Below are positions 28,046 through 37,606 of a stretch of 64,000 nucleotides of DNA, piece by piece (within the stretch, counting starts at the first letter, position 1; each line of letters opens with the position of its first letter). The notes beneath the pieces were generated by a model. The model had not been told where the DNA came from, did no database searches, and saw only the letters and a list, made by a program, of their open reading frames with translations. The stretch is from Komagataella phaffii GS115 (lineage: Eukaryota > Ascomycota > Pichiomycetes > Pichiales > Pichiaceae). The position numbers and the translations under genes are program-made. The stretch lies in assembly GCF_000027005.1 (NCBI RefSeq), contig NC_012964.1, forward strand, positions 496,001-560,000, read 5' to 3'.

Positions 28046-29805
28046 ATGCCCCAACCATCTAGAGCTAAGCAGCAAACGCTGCAAATAAAGTTCTGGTTAT
28101 TTGGTTTGGAAGTATCATATTTTGTTGTGGTAAGTTGATTTAACCAAAACCTGTCCCAAATCTATATTTGTGGCCTTTTTGTCTGGAATTAGTCACACTT
28201 TGTTTCAAGCATGTGCTAACACATTACTAGAATTATGTCCCTGCACCCATTTGGAAACTAATGGTCTTAATCTTCGATGTGTTTATGTTCTGGTTCCGTA
28301 AAGTATATGATGTTCTGAGCGGACGATCAGCAACTTCAAGATACAAACAAGACCTCCAAAATGCACAGAGTTTGGAAGAATGGTCCTACGTTGCGTCTCG
28401 TCTAGATTCCATCTCCGGTGGGGAATTGTGGAGACAAAACTTTATCAGCAACAAATACGATTACAAATTGATTAGTGAAAGGCTCCACTCCCTTCGGAAC
28501 GCAAGAGAAAGTAAAGACTTCCCCCATCTGTTGACGCTGCTGAGGTCCAGTCTTCTAAGGAATTTTGGTGGTATTGCAGAGAAAGAACTTTACACTAGGG
28601 CCTACTCGGGCACCAAAACGCTTATTGAAACCTATGTTGCCGAAATACTAAAATGCCTTATATTCATCAATGATTTTGAATACAAAGACGACTTTACAAA
28701 CACTGTCAACAGCTTCAATCAGTTGAAACTTGACTTTTTCCATGATGTGAGGCAAACGTATGGTTCCACGGCATTGATTCTGCAAGGTGGAAGTCTGTTT
28801 GGGTTGTGCCATATAGGCGTGATAAAAGCCATGTATTTCAAAGGTCTATTGCCAAGAATTATCTCAGGGTCTGGAGTCGGGGCTGTAGTGGCAGCATTTG
28901 TATGCTGCCTGATTGACGACCATCTGCTGTCGCATTTGGTGACATTGAGTAAACAAATGGCGAACCTGCCCGATGAGGTATTGGACAAGCGGTCAGGGAA
29001 AGTGGTGGAAAATGTTGTTGTACGTGGTTTCAGTGAAGACACTTTAAACTTCATGAAGTATACCAAATCCACGATCAAGCATCTCACCTTCGAGGAAGCA
29101 TATCTTAGTACAGGGAAAGTACTCAACATTATGGTGCATCCTACTAATTCTTCAGCTCCATTTTTATTGAACTACATCACCACTCCTAACGTGATGATCA
29201 TAAGTGCGTTGTATTGTTCAATGGGAAGCGGAGTACTAGTGGAAAATGCACATCTATATGTCAAAGACATCAACGGGGAGATAAAACCTATGGACTACCC
29301 AGAACCATGCATATTTATGACACCCCATGAGGCCAACACGTACATGGGCGTTACGTACACCCGGCTTACAGAGCTGTTCAATGTCAACCACTTCATCGTT
29401 TCACTCGCGAGACCATATCTGGCGGCTTTGGTAGGAAATGGGTTGCGTCATTCGTCGACATGGTATCCCAAGCGTGTGCTGAGAACAGTTATGGGTCTCG
29501 AATTACAGCATCGTATTGACATGTTAAATCGTTCTGGTCTGCTTTTTGGATTCATCAAGAGACTAGCCGTCGACGATAAGACTCCCACTACCAGCACAAG
29601 TGAGATAACTATTGTTCCGCATCTTAGGACGCTAGTGAAGGATTTCACCAGAATATTTGACGTTAGCAGGTCCAACGAGAATATTCCATACTGGATTCTG
29701 GTGGGAGAACGCAGTGTCTGGCCACTATTCCCAATACTTTGGACTAGGACAGCCATTGAGTTTACCCTTGATGATCTGTACAACAACCAAAGGAAGATGA
29801 GGTAG
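28046..29805 (+). CDS. TGL3: Tgl3-type patatin triacylglycerol lipase lacking the catalytic serine; join(28046..28129, 28231..29805)
   Basis: An ATG at 28261 opens a 514-residue frame, but an upstream 28-codon exon joins in phase through a 101-nt intron (28130-28230; GTAAGT, TGCTAAC, TACTAG). The join rebuilds NYVPAPIWKLMVLIFDVFMF, matching the N-terminal membrane segment of Tgl3 that the shorter form would truncate. The spliced protein is 552 residues. Patatin features: LILQGGSLFGLCHIGVIKAM (oxyanion loop) and YTRLTELFNVNHFIVSLARP. The nucleophile elbow, GSSMG in S. cerevisiae Tgl3, reads GSGVG here (Gly codon GGA at 28873-28875), so the serine is absent. Tgl3 is the main lipid-droplet triglyceride lipase and also has lysophospholipid acyltransferase activity. 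The gene lies near ELP6, GLC8 and PRE5, its neighbours in S. cerevisiae. Confidence 0.9.
28130..28230 (+). other. Intron of TGL3 (101 nt, phase 0)
   Basis: GTAAGT donor at 28130-28135, branch site TGCTAAC at 28214-28220 and ACTAG acceptor ending 28230. The join GTG|AAT keeps frame and extends homology to Tgl3 at the N-terminus. Confidence 0.85.
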
Positions 29806-30184
29806 CATCGTTGTCCTGGAAACACGGGTGGCGAAAGCATGAGCATTGACTACAGCCACTTATTCCACCTGTGTCAGCTGGAATGTAAACATTGGTAGTC
29901 CAGAGTTCTCAATCCCGATCGAATTCCGAGAGGCAACGGAATTCGATCGGGTTCAAGTTCGGTTTGCGCGCCATAGTTCAAGCCTAGCTGCTTTGTTTGT
30001 GTTTATTTGTAATTCCATGCATGCCAATTGTCCCGAAATAAACTGAATTTCGAACTGCGAGTTAATCCCGACATGCGTTAGTAAGCATCCATCGTCCGAG
30101 TTCGTACATAAACCTTAGTGCTGCTAGTTGTTTTCACCCACCTTTAGCAACACTCGTAGCTGACCTTTGATAAACAGTAAACTA
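29806..30184 (+). promoter_or_regulatory. TGL3 3' region and SNQ2 promoter
   Basis: This 379-bp spacer lies between tandem genes. It contains a perfect inverted repeat (29914-29951, listed separately), starting 109 bp past the TGL3 stop and ending 233 bp before the SNQ2 start. No ORF or tRNA is seen. I found no exact pleiotropic-drug-response element (TCCGYGGA). Confidence 0.5.
29914..29951. repeat. Perfect 15-bp inverted repeat with 8-nt loop upstream of SNQ2
   Basis: The left arm CCCGATCGAATTCCG (29914-29928) and the right arm CGGAATTCGATCGGG (29937-29951) are exact reverse complements around the spacer AGAGGCAA. The inner ends form CCG-N8-CGG, a geometry of the kind bound by Zn2Cys6 regulators. 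In RNA it would form a very stable hairpin. It may be a regulator site of the drug pump or a 3'-end structure of TGL3. Confidence 0.9.
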
Positions 30185-33100
30185 ATGGAAAGAGATACCC
30201 ACGAGGCTGATCCTGCCCAGCCTGTCCTCTCGCATAATAACAGCTCTGGCGATGAGGTGCTGAGCTACCGTGCAGAAGATGAGCAAGCTCAGTTGGAAGG
30301 TGTTAATCTCGATAGGCTACAATCGTTGACCAAGCAAATGTCTCATGTCACAGCGTCAGAAATGGCTACCATGGTCGACCTCAACGACTTTGACCTGACT
30401 AGAATTTTGGCTGTATTTGCAGAAAAGGCTGAACAGAGAGGCCTTCCAATCAAGTCTACAGCTGTCGAATTGAAAGATGTCAGTGTTTTAGGAGTAAATG
30501 ATTCCGCTTCACTATTGCCCACTGTGTCAGACCTGTTGTATCTTCCAAGTACGATAGCCAGAAAAATAAGGAATAGAAAGCCCGCGTTGAGGCATATTCT
30601 CAAAGGTGTTGATTTTCACACTGTTCCAGGGGAAATGTGTCTGGTTTTGGGTCGTCCAGGTGCCGGATGTTCGTCCTTATTAAAGACTATTGCTGGAGAA
30701 ACTAGTCACTTCGTCAGAGTAGAGGGTGACATTGCCTATAACAATATTCCTCAAGCAGAGATGGTGAAACGATTCAAGAACGAGTTGATCTACAACCCTG
30801 AGCTGGACTTGCATTTTCCTCATTTAACAGTTGAAGAAACCCTTTCATTTGCACTTGCGTGCAAAACTCCAAGAATTCGAATTGACGATATATCCAGGAA
30901 AAAGCATGTTGACAACTGGCTTAAGATCCTATTGACGGTTTATGGTCTCGGCCACACCCGTAATACCATTGTCGGTAACGACTTTGTAAGAGGAGTTTCA
31001 GGAGGTGAAAGGAAAAGAGTCTCCATTGCTGAAGCTATGGCTGCTAACGGAACAGTTTATTGTTGGGATAATGCAACTAGAGGACTAGATGCTTCTACTG
31101 CTCTGGAGTTTACGGAATCGGTAAGAGCAACTACCAACTTGGAGCAGACCACTTCGTTTGTGACCCTTTATCAACCCAGTGAACGAATTTATGAACTTTT
31201 TGATAAGGTTTTGGTGTTATACGAAGGTCGCCAAATTTATTTTGGCCCTGCTGATGCCGCAAAGCAGTTTTTTGTTGACATGGGATACGACTGTCCTCCA
31301 CGTCAAACAACTGGTGAGTTCTTAACCGCCGTGACGGACCCTTTGCAAAGATACCCACGCCCTGGTTTTGAGAATAGGGTTCCAATTAATGCTGATGAAT
31401 TCCAGGAATACTGGAGGGCATCCTCTACTTACTCGGATTTGCAGAATCAGTTCCAAGAGACCCTGAAAGCAGGTCTTTCCGAGACCACTAAAGAGACATT
31501 TTTGAAAGCCGCTGCTAATGAAAAAATGAAAGGTGTCAGCGATAATTCTAAGTATACTGTTAACTACTTTGAACAGTTGAGGCTTTGTATTGTTAGAGGT
31601 TTCCAACGAATCAAAGGTGATATCAATTATACAATAGTTATGGTGGTCTCAGCACTCATTCAGGGTTTAGTTGTTGGTTCCTTGTATTGGAATACTCCTG
31701 AGAACTCGTCTGGTGTCTTTGGTAGAGCCGGTGTGATCTTCTTTGCTATTCTTTTCTTTGTTTTGATGTCATTAGCTGAGATTGCAAATATTTTCAAAGA
31801 TCGCCCTGTGCTGGCTAAACAGATAGGCTACTCTCTTTACCATCCATCAACTGAGGTTATTGCCAATGCCCTAATTCAGATCCCAGTGAAGTTCATTGCC
31901 TCTCTATTTTTCAGTATTGTTGTCTATTTCCTTGCAAACATGAAAAGACAACCTGGGCCGTTTTTTGCCTTCCTTCTATTTGTTAATTTGGGTTCTCAAA
32001 CTATGGCTGCTTTGTTCAACCTAGTTGCTGCCGTGTCCCCCACTTTAGCAGTTGCTAATGCGTTTGACGGTTTGCTTGTGTTATCCTCTGTTCTTTACAC
32101 ATCCTATATGATTCAACGACCTTCTATGGTTCCTTGGTTTGAGTGGTTCTCGTACATGAACCCAATGCTGTATGCTTTTGAATCAATGTTAACAAATGAG
32201 TTTCATGGTTCTATTATTGATTGCTCAGACGTTGATTTGATTCCCAACGGTCCTGGTTATGAAGATTACCCTGATCAATACCGGTCTTGTGCCATTACCG
32301 GTGCAAACGGAAGAACTTACGTTGATGGAGATACTTATCTCGACCTATCCTTTGAGTACTCCTACTCTCATATCTGGAGAAATATGGGAATCCTTTTCTT
32401 GTTTTATGTCGCCTTTTTGGTTATTCACTCAGTCATGTCAGAGATAATGAACATGTCCACCAGTACCGCCGATCGTTTAATTTTCCTCAAGGCCAATGAT
32501 CTACCCGTTGAGGTTGCTGCAGCACTGAATGGTTCCGCTAGTAGTAACGATGAGGAGACTGGTCAAGATACTTCTCTGAACGAAAAATATGAACTGGAGC
32601 GTGACAAATCTGAAGTAAAAGTCAGCGATAAATTGTTGGGTTCTGATGAAGTATTCACTTGGAAAGATGTAAACTATGTCATCCCGTACCAAGGCTCTGA
32701 AAGAACTTTGTTAGACCACGTTCAGGGGTATGTTAAACCTGGTACGTTAACTGCGCTGATGGGTGAATCTGGTGCTGGTAAGACCACTTTGCTGAACGTG
32801 TTGTCTCAAAGAATAGATGTGGGTGTAGTTACTGGTGATATGCTTGTCAATGGTAATCCAGTTTCTGCGTCTTTCAAGAGAAGAACTGGTTACGTCCAGC
32901 AACAAGATCTGCACATCTCAGAGTTGACTGTAAGAGAATCATTAATCTTTGCTGCTAAACTTAGAAGACCACTGTCAGTACCTGTTGCAGAGAAAATTCA
33001 ATATGTTGACCAAGTGATTGAAATCCTGCAGATGACCAAGTATAAAGATGCTGTCGCCGGTGAACTAGGTGCCGGTCTGAACGTTGAGCAGAGGAAAAAA

Positions 33101-34594
33101 TTATCAATTGCCACAGAATTAGTATCTAAACCCGATTTGTTGTTGTTTTTGGATGAGCCTACTTCTGGATTGGATTCTCAGTCTTCCTGGGCTATTGTCA
33201 AGTTGTTGAGACAGCTTGCTGATGCTGGTCAGGCTATTCTTTGTACTATTCACCAGCCATCTGCAACTCTCTTTGAGCAATTCGACCGATTACTCCTTTT
33301 GAGAAAAGGAGGACAAACCGTTTACTTCGGAGATATTGGTGAGAATTCATCCGTAATAACCGGCTACTTCGAAAGAAATGGTGCAAGAAAGTGTTCTCCT
33401 GCTGAAAATCCGGCCGAGTACATATTAGAGGTGATCGGTGCGGGAGCCACTGCTTCTATCACTGAAAATTGGTTTGATGTTTGGATTAAGAGTCCAGAAT
33501 CCCAAGAAGTATCTCAGGAAATCTCAACCTTAGTAACAAGAGCTGGGAACAGCACATCATCAGTCGATGATGCTGCGCACTTGGGAACATTTGCAACACC
33601 ATGGCACTATCAATATCAGTTAGTTCTACAGAGAACAGCTCAACAATTTTTCAGGGATATGGAATACTTTATGGCCAAGTTCATGTTATTGCTTTCTGGA
33701 GGTTTATTGATTGGATTCTCTTTTTGGGACGTTAAACATACTATTGTTGGAATGCAAAATGCGATGTTTGCTGTCTTCTCTGCTATGATTCTTTCCGCTC
33801 CCCTGTCTAATCAAATTCAATCGAAAGCCATTGCATCCAGAGAGTTATACGAAGCTCGTGAATCAAAATCTAATACTTTCCATTGGTCAGCTTTGCTTTT
33901 GTCACAGTTCTTGGTGGAGATTCCATACTCTGTTGTGTTCTCTACCATATTTTACATTTGTTGGTATTTCCCTGTTCAATTGGATAACGCTCCTGAAAGA
34001 GCCGGAGTATGGTGGTTGCATTACTGTATCTTCTTCCAGTTGTATTATATTTCATTTGCCCTGGCCACAGTCTATTTTGCTCCAGACCTTCCGACAGCAA
34101 ATGTTATTCTATCTTTCCTGTTTAACTTTATTTTTGCGTTCTGTGGTGTTGTTCAACCAGTTGACATGATGCCAGGCTTTTGGACATTCATGAACAAGGT
34201 TTCTCCCTACACTTACTTTGTTCAATCCTTCTTAGGTAACGTTTTACATGGAAGAGAAGTCCATTGTGCTGCTAACGAAATGACATACATTCAACCCCCC
34301 AGTGAGCAGTCATGTGGGGAATACCTTACACCATTCATCGAGGAACACACAGGTTATGTGGCAAACCCAGGTGCATTTGAAGATTGTGGTTTCTGTAAAT
34401 TTGCAGTCGGTGACCAATATTTGAGCACGGTTGGAATTAAGTACAGCTATGGTTGGAGAAATGTTGGATTCTACTGGGTATACATTGTTTTCAACCTGAG
34501 TGCAATGCTTTTCTTGTATTACATGTTTAAAGTCAGAAAGCAGTCAATTTTTGCTCCTATTATTGGACTTTTTGGGAGAAAGCAAAAGGATTAA
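30185..34594 (+). CDS. SNQ2: PDR-type ABC transporter, Snq2/Pdr18-like
   Basis: The first ATG at 30185 gives 1469 residues in the fungal ABCG full-size order NBD1-TMD1-NBD2-TMD2. NBD1 has GRPGAGCSS (about residue 156), where the Walker A lysine is Cys as usual in this fungal group, and VSGGERKRVSIAEA. NBD2 has GESGAGKTT (about residue 859), the degenerate signature LNVEQRKKLSIATE, and FLDEPTSGLDSQS. Stretches such as GDMLVNGNPVSASFKRRTGY and RNGARKCSPAENPAEYILE match Snq2 closely. Snq2 is a plasma-membrane pump for mutagens (4-NQO) and other drugs; Pdr18 is the close paralogue acting on ergosterol. Expression is probably driven by Zn-cluster factors. It is convergent with ELP6 (44 bp). Confidence 0.93.
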   Translation: MERDTHEADPAQPVLSHNNSSGDEVLSYRAEDEQAQLEGVNLDRLQSLTKQMSHVTASEMATMVDLNDFDLTRILAVFAEKAEQRGLPIKSTAVELKDVSVLGVNDSASLLPTVSDLLYLPSTIARKIRNRKPALRHILKGVDFHTVPGEMCLVLGRPGAGCSSLLKTIAGETSHFVRVEGDIAYNNIPQAEMVKRFKNELIYNPELDLHFPHLTVEETLSFALACKTPRIRIDDISRKKHVDNWLKILLTVYGLGHTRNTIVGNDFVRGVSGGERKRVSIAEAMAANGTVYCWDNATRGLDASTALEFTESVRATTNLEQTTSFVTLYQPSERIYELFDKVLVLYEGRQIYFGPADAAKQFFVDMGYDCPPRQTTGEFLTAVTDPLQRYPRPGFENRVPINADEFQEYWRASSTYSDLQNQFQETLKAGLSETTKETFLKAAANEKMKGVSDNSKYTVNYFEQLRLCIVRGFQRIKGDINYTIVMVVSALIQGLVVGSLYWNTPENSSGVFGRAGVIFFAILFFVLMSLAEIANIFKDRPVLAKQIGYSLYHPSTEVIANALIQIPVKFIASLFFSIVVYFLANMKRQPGPFFAFLLFVNLGSQTMAALFNLVAAVSPTLAVANAFDGLLVLSSVLYTSYMIQRPSMVPWFEWFSYMNPMLYAFESMLTNEFHGSIIDCSDVDLIPNGPGYEDYPDQYRSCAITGANGRTYVDGDTYLDLSFEYSYSHIWRNMGILFLFYVAFLVIHSVMSEIMNMSTSTADRLIFLKANDLPVEVAAALNGSASSNDEETGQDTSLNEKYELERDKSEVKVSDKLLGSDEVFTWKDVNYVIPYQGSERTLLDHVQGYVKPGTLTALMGESGAGKTTLLNVLSQRIDVGVVTGDMLVNGNPVSASFKRRTGYVQQQDLHISELTVRESLIFAAKLRRPLSVPVAEKIQYVDQVIEILQMTKYKDAVAGELGAGLNVEQRKKLSIATELVSKPDLLLFLDEPTSGLDSQSSWAIVKLLRQLADAGQAILCTIHQPSATLFEQFDRLLLLRKGGQTVYFGDIGENSSVITGYFERNGARKCSPAENPAEYILEVIGAGATASITENWFDVWIKSPESQEVSQEISTLVTRAGNSTSSVDDAAHLGTFATPWHYQYQLVLQRTAQQFFRDMEYFMAKFMLLLSGGLLIGFSFWDVKHTIVGMQNAMFAVFSAMILSAPLSNQIQSKAIASRELYEARESKSNTFHWSALLLSQFLVEIPYSVVFSTIFYICWYFPVQLDNAPERAGVWWLHYCIFFQLYYISFALATVYFAPDLPTANVILSFLFNFIFAFCGVVQPVDMMPGFWTFMNKVSPYTYFVQSFLGNVLHGREVHCAANEMTYIQPPSEQSCGEYLTPFIEEHTGYVANPGAFEDCGFCKFAVGDQYLSTVGIKYSYGWRNVGFYWVYIVFNLSAMLFLYYMFKVRKQSIFAPIIGLFGRKQKD

Positions 34595-34638
34595 TTTGTT
34601 GCAAGTATCTATCTGTTTATAATCAATATGGTTTTAAT

Positions 34639-35454
34639 TTATCTAAAAAATACTTTGACAAATCCTTCTTTGTTGACGAGGTATAAGTACTGTTGCTCGT
34701 TTGTTTCTAAGTTTTTCGCCTCATCTTCGAACGATATTGATCCCTTCGAAACTGTTATTGTGCCTGTTACGTCGTCTGCTCGTCCCGTCTCCAAGGGTCG
34801 TATCGATATTATCCCCTGGCTTCTATGATACAATTTGGTGAGAAACTCAGTTTGTCTATGTGTAATGGTTGAAGAGTCTGTTTCATTCAGGTCTATCAGA
34901 TTTGCATCAGCAAAAGTCGAAACAAGTACGTTCGCCAATGAGTTGATATAAGATATTTGGCTCATGAATTCGTTGATAGAACATTGATTTGTCAAAAAGT
35001 ATAGTTCTGGATGATCCAGAATTAATGTGCAGGGTAAGGCTGAGCTCTTCAAAGCAGCAATTACAGGCTTGAATAACTTGTCCACAGGAGCCTCTGCCGT
35101 TGAAAGATCGAAAAAACTAAGGTTTTCGTCACCTTGAAATGAAGATTCCACCCCAAGATATTTTACCCACGTCTTGTTGTAGAAGCTTATCCCATGCAAG
35201 AAGCTGACAATGACAACTCTGCTTCTGGGATTTTTGAGTGAAAAGTTGGAAGTTTTGAAGGAATTTGCATCCTTATTGATATTACATGTGCCAAAAATTA
35301 GATTCTCCACAAAGCAAGTGGTCAGCCATGATGACGACGTTCCTTGAGTGTCCGTGTAGGTAAAACATGATCTAAAAGCTTGTGAGTCGATGAGAGCTTG
35401 CGGTATGACCTCCCCTGACCTGAAAAGAGAGAAATCTTGAGCTTGGTGGGACAT
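34639..35454 (-). CDS. ELP6: Elongator subunit Elp6
   Basis: A RecA-fold protein of 271 residues without a Walker motif, close to S. cerevisiae Elp6 (273). Diagnostic C-terminal stretch: LYHRSQGIISIRPLETGRAD then DVTGTITVSKG. With Elp4 and Elp5 it forms the hexameric ring of Elongator that binds tRNA and stimulates wobble-uridine modification (mcm5/ncm5U) by Elp3. Its partner ELP4 is 3 kb away (38510-39766). ELP6 shares a divergent promoter with ZUO1, and lies among the genes (TGL3, GLC8, PRE5) that surround it in S. cerevisiae. Confidence 0.93.
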   Translation of the reverse strand: MSHQAQDFSLFRSGEVIPQALIDSQAFRSCFTYTDTQGTSSSWLTTCFVENLIFGTCNINKDANSFKTSNFSLKNPRSRVVIVSFLHGISFYNKTWVKYLGVESSFQGDENLSFFDLSTAEAPVDKLFKPVIAALKSSALPCTLILDHPELYFLTNQCSINEFMSQISYINSLANVLVSTFADANLIDLNETDSSTITHRQTEFLTKLYHRSQGIISIRPLETGRADDVTGTITVSKGSISFEDEAKNLETNEQQYLYLVNKEGFVKVFFR

Positions 35455-35599
35455 GATGGATTTGGCCCTTGATTAGGTTGGATTCTCGTTATTGTCCTAA
35501 ATTTGATATTTCCTCGAACTGTGGCACGTGATTAGTTGGAAAAAAAAATCATCAATAATCCAGAAAATCTTTCCCTTCACTAGAATACCTATAGTTAAC
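35455..35599. promoter_or_regulatory. Divergent ELP6/ZUO1 promoter with CACGTG site
   Basis: The 145-bp spacer contains GCACGTGAT at 35524-35532, whose reverse complement ATCACGTGC resembles a Cbf1-type site like that in the MPP6/PWP2 promoter. An A tract (from about 35540) follows. The call is by eye. Confidence 0.4.
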
Positions 35600-36940
35600 A
35601 TGTCCTTGACTTTGCCTGCATTGCCATCTAGCGTTTCAACTGCTGCCAGTTTAGGTAAATACACTGCCGCTGTTAGAAAACCAATTGAGCCAGTTGGCCG
35701 TCACTTCTTGGCACTTTATTTGTGGGGACACACATGGTCAGAATTCGAAAAGATTCAGGCTGAAACTGATGTCAAGAAAGCTGAAGACGTCAACGAAGAT
35801 GCCGAATTTGACATTGAGCAAAGCGAAGAGCTTATTGAGCACGACCCAAGAGACTGGAAGTCTGCTGATTTGTACGCCGTTTTGGGTCTGAACAACTACC
35901 GTTACAAAGCCACAGAAGACCAGATTAGAAGAGCCTACAGAGTCCAGGTTTTGAAACATCATCCTGATAAGATGGGTGAAAAGGGAGGCCTGGATAAGGA
36001 TGGATTTTTCAAGATCATCCAGAAAGCTCACGAAACTTTGATGGACCCTGTTAAGAGGCAACAATTTGATTCTGTTGATGAAGAGGCCAACATTGAACCA
36101 CCTGCACCAAAGAGCAAGTACGACTTTTTCGAAGCTTGGGGTCCACTTTTCGCTTCTGAGGGACGTTTTTCTAAGAAGCAGCCCGTTCCTGAACTAGGAA
36201 ATGCTGATACTCCAAAGGAAGAGGTTGATGCTTTTTACAAGTTTTTCTCCAACTTAGACTCATGGAGAACCTTCGAATTTTTGGATGAGGACGTTCCAGA
36301 TGATACTTCCAATAGATACCACAAGAGAATGATTGAGAAGAAGAATAAAGCTGCTAGACAGAAGAGGAAGACAGAGGATAACAAGCGTCTTTCTGAATTG
36401 GTTAGAAGAGCTGCTAATGAGGATCCCCGTCTTAAGGCCTTCAGAGATAAAGAGAAGGAAGAGAAGAACAAGAAAAAGCAGGAGAGGGAGGCTGAAGCTG
36501 CTAAGGCCGCTGAAGAAGTTAAAGCCAAGAGGGAGGCTGTTGAAAGGGCTAGAGCTGAAGCCGCCAAGGCTAGAGCCAAGTCCAAGGCCAAACCTTCCTA
36601 TCAACCAATCCAAACTCAAAGCAAAGGTAAAGGTAAGGGTAAAGGTAAAGGTAAAGGAAAGAAGAGTACTGTCAGCAAAGAACAGCGAACTGAATCCAAA
36701 ATCAACATTAGAAACTCTGTTAAAGATGCTAACTACTTTGGTACTGAGCTGCAATCTGAGATTGACCATGATATTAATGTCTTCCTTGATAACTTTGAGG
36801 ATGAAAAGTCTGTGGAAGTTTCTAATGCCATCGCTGGTGCCACTGCTGATGCTGTAAAGGAGATCTTCGATGCTGCTGCCAAAGAGTACATTGAGCAAGG
36901 TTTCATTACAGCTGACGACTTGAAGTTCTTTGCAAAATAA
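35600..36940 (+). CDS. ZUO1: Zuotin, ribosome-associated J-protein
   Basis: The frame opens earlier, but the ATG at 35600 gives the conserved start (MSLTLPALPSSVSTAASLGK) and 446 residues, against 433 in S. cerevisiae. Domains in order: N-terminal Ssz1-binding segment, J-domain (residues about 95-165, with the catalytic HPD in LKHHPDKMGEKGG), zuotin homology domain (YDFFEAWGPLFASEGRFSKK, then DSWRTFEFLDEDVPDDTSNR), a charged RNA-binding coil, a KG dipeptide repeat (nt 36625-36660) and a four-helix C-terminus. With Ssz1 it forms the ribosome-associated complex, recruiting Ssb Hsp70 to nascent chains. ERV29, its S. cerevisiae neighbour, is 6 kb away. Confidence 0.97.
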   Translation: MSLTLPALPSSVSTAASLGKYTAAVRKPIEPVGRHFLALYLWGHTWSEFEKIQAETDVKKAEDVNEDAEFDIEQSEELIEHDPRDWKSADLYAVLGLNNYRYKATEDQIRRAYRVQVLKHHPDKMGEKGGLDKDGFFKIIQKAHETLMDPVKRQQFDSVDEEANIEPPAPKSKYDFFEAWGPLFASEGRFSKKQPVPELGNADTPKEEVDAFYKFFSNLDSWRTFEFLDEDVPDDTSNRYHKRMIEKKNKAARQKRKTEDNKRLSELVRRAANEDPRLKAFRDKEKEEKNKKKQEREAEAAKAAEEVKAKREAVERARAEAAKARAKSKAKPSYQPIQTQSKGKGKGKGKGKGKKSTVSKEQRTESKINIRNSVKDANYFGTELQSEIDHDINVFLDNFEDEKSVEVSNAIAGATADAVKEIFDAAAKEYIEQGFITADDLKFFAK

Positions 36941-36964
36941 ATAGATAGGCAACATTATTTTTCT

Positions 36965-37414
36965 TCACCAGAATCGATACCATGATTTTTTGCTGTCTTT
37001 GCGTTGTAAATCCAAATGCTCGTCTATAAGTTGTTGTATATCCCTTTCGAGTTTCGAAACCAGTATTTCATTTTCTTGGATAATTTTGTCTCTTTCCAAG
37101 TCCCACCACAAGTACTGTAGGCCGAAGTAGACTAGTGATGCCAATAGGAAAGTATTCAACAGAGGCCTTGAAAAATGTGATATTCTGACTTTGGAATCTT
37201 CCTTCTGTTGCTCCTTTTTTTTCTCCAAGGATTTCAGTTCCTGTTGTTTGATCTGGTCGTTTATCTGGTCGATTCTTGATTGAATAATGTGTCGTTGGGA
37301 AGGATATTGTAGCGGATCTTGAGGGACATATTGAGTAGTAGATTTTGGTAAGTGTGTGCTCTGTTTTCGTATCTGTCTCCAGACCAGACTTGATTTACAA
37401 ATTTGCGGCCTCAT
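36965..37414 (-). CDS. Mitochondrial inner-membrane protein, possibly Ina17
   Basis: A protein of 149 residues with a basic presequence-like N-terminus (MRPQICKSSLVWRQIRKQST), a charged helix, one membrane span (LLNTFLLASLVYFGLQYLWW, residues about 88-107) and a C-terminal coiled coil (LERDKIIQENEILVSKLERD). This topology (matrix N-side, one span, coiled coil in the intermembrane space) is that of Ina17/Aim43, which helps F1Fo-ATP synthase assembly. In S. cerevisiae INA17 (YPL099C) is two genes from ELP4 (YPL101W), and ELP4 is two genes away here. Direct sequence similarity is not something I can confirm, so the name is tentative. The stop lies 24 bp from the convergent ZUO1 stop. Confidence 0.75.
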   Translation of the reverse strand: MRPQICKSSLVWRQIRKQSTHLPKSTTQYVPQDPLQYPSQRHIIQSRIDQINDQIKQQELKSLEKKKEQQKEDSKVRISHFSRPLLNTFLLASLVYFGLQYLWWDLERDKIIQENEILVSKLERDIQQLIDEHLDLQRKDSKKSWYRFW

Positions 37415-37606
37415 GGTGAAATTTGCTTGTAGGGAAGCTGACCACTTTCAGAGACTAACGATTGAAAGACCTTGGATGGACTCCACGTAGATATTCCATG
37501 TGATTTAGGTTTCGCGGTTATTATATATTGGTGATACGTCAACAACCAAGCCTAAGTATATATATACAGTGTACACTATTATCAATCACCACTGTTCTTT
37601 TGCTCC

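Noticed and set aside
29300..29400. Loss of the patatin DG motif in TGL3 as a second inactivating change
   Set aside because: As far as I recall, S. cerevisiae Tgl3 also lacks the usual DG motif at the aligned place, so only the Ser-to-Gly change is counted.
36260..36955. 231-codon antisense ORF within ZUO1
   Set aside because: It is low-complexity Ser/Leu/Phe-rich sequence produced by reading Lys/Glu-rich zuotin backwards. No family resemblance.
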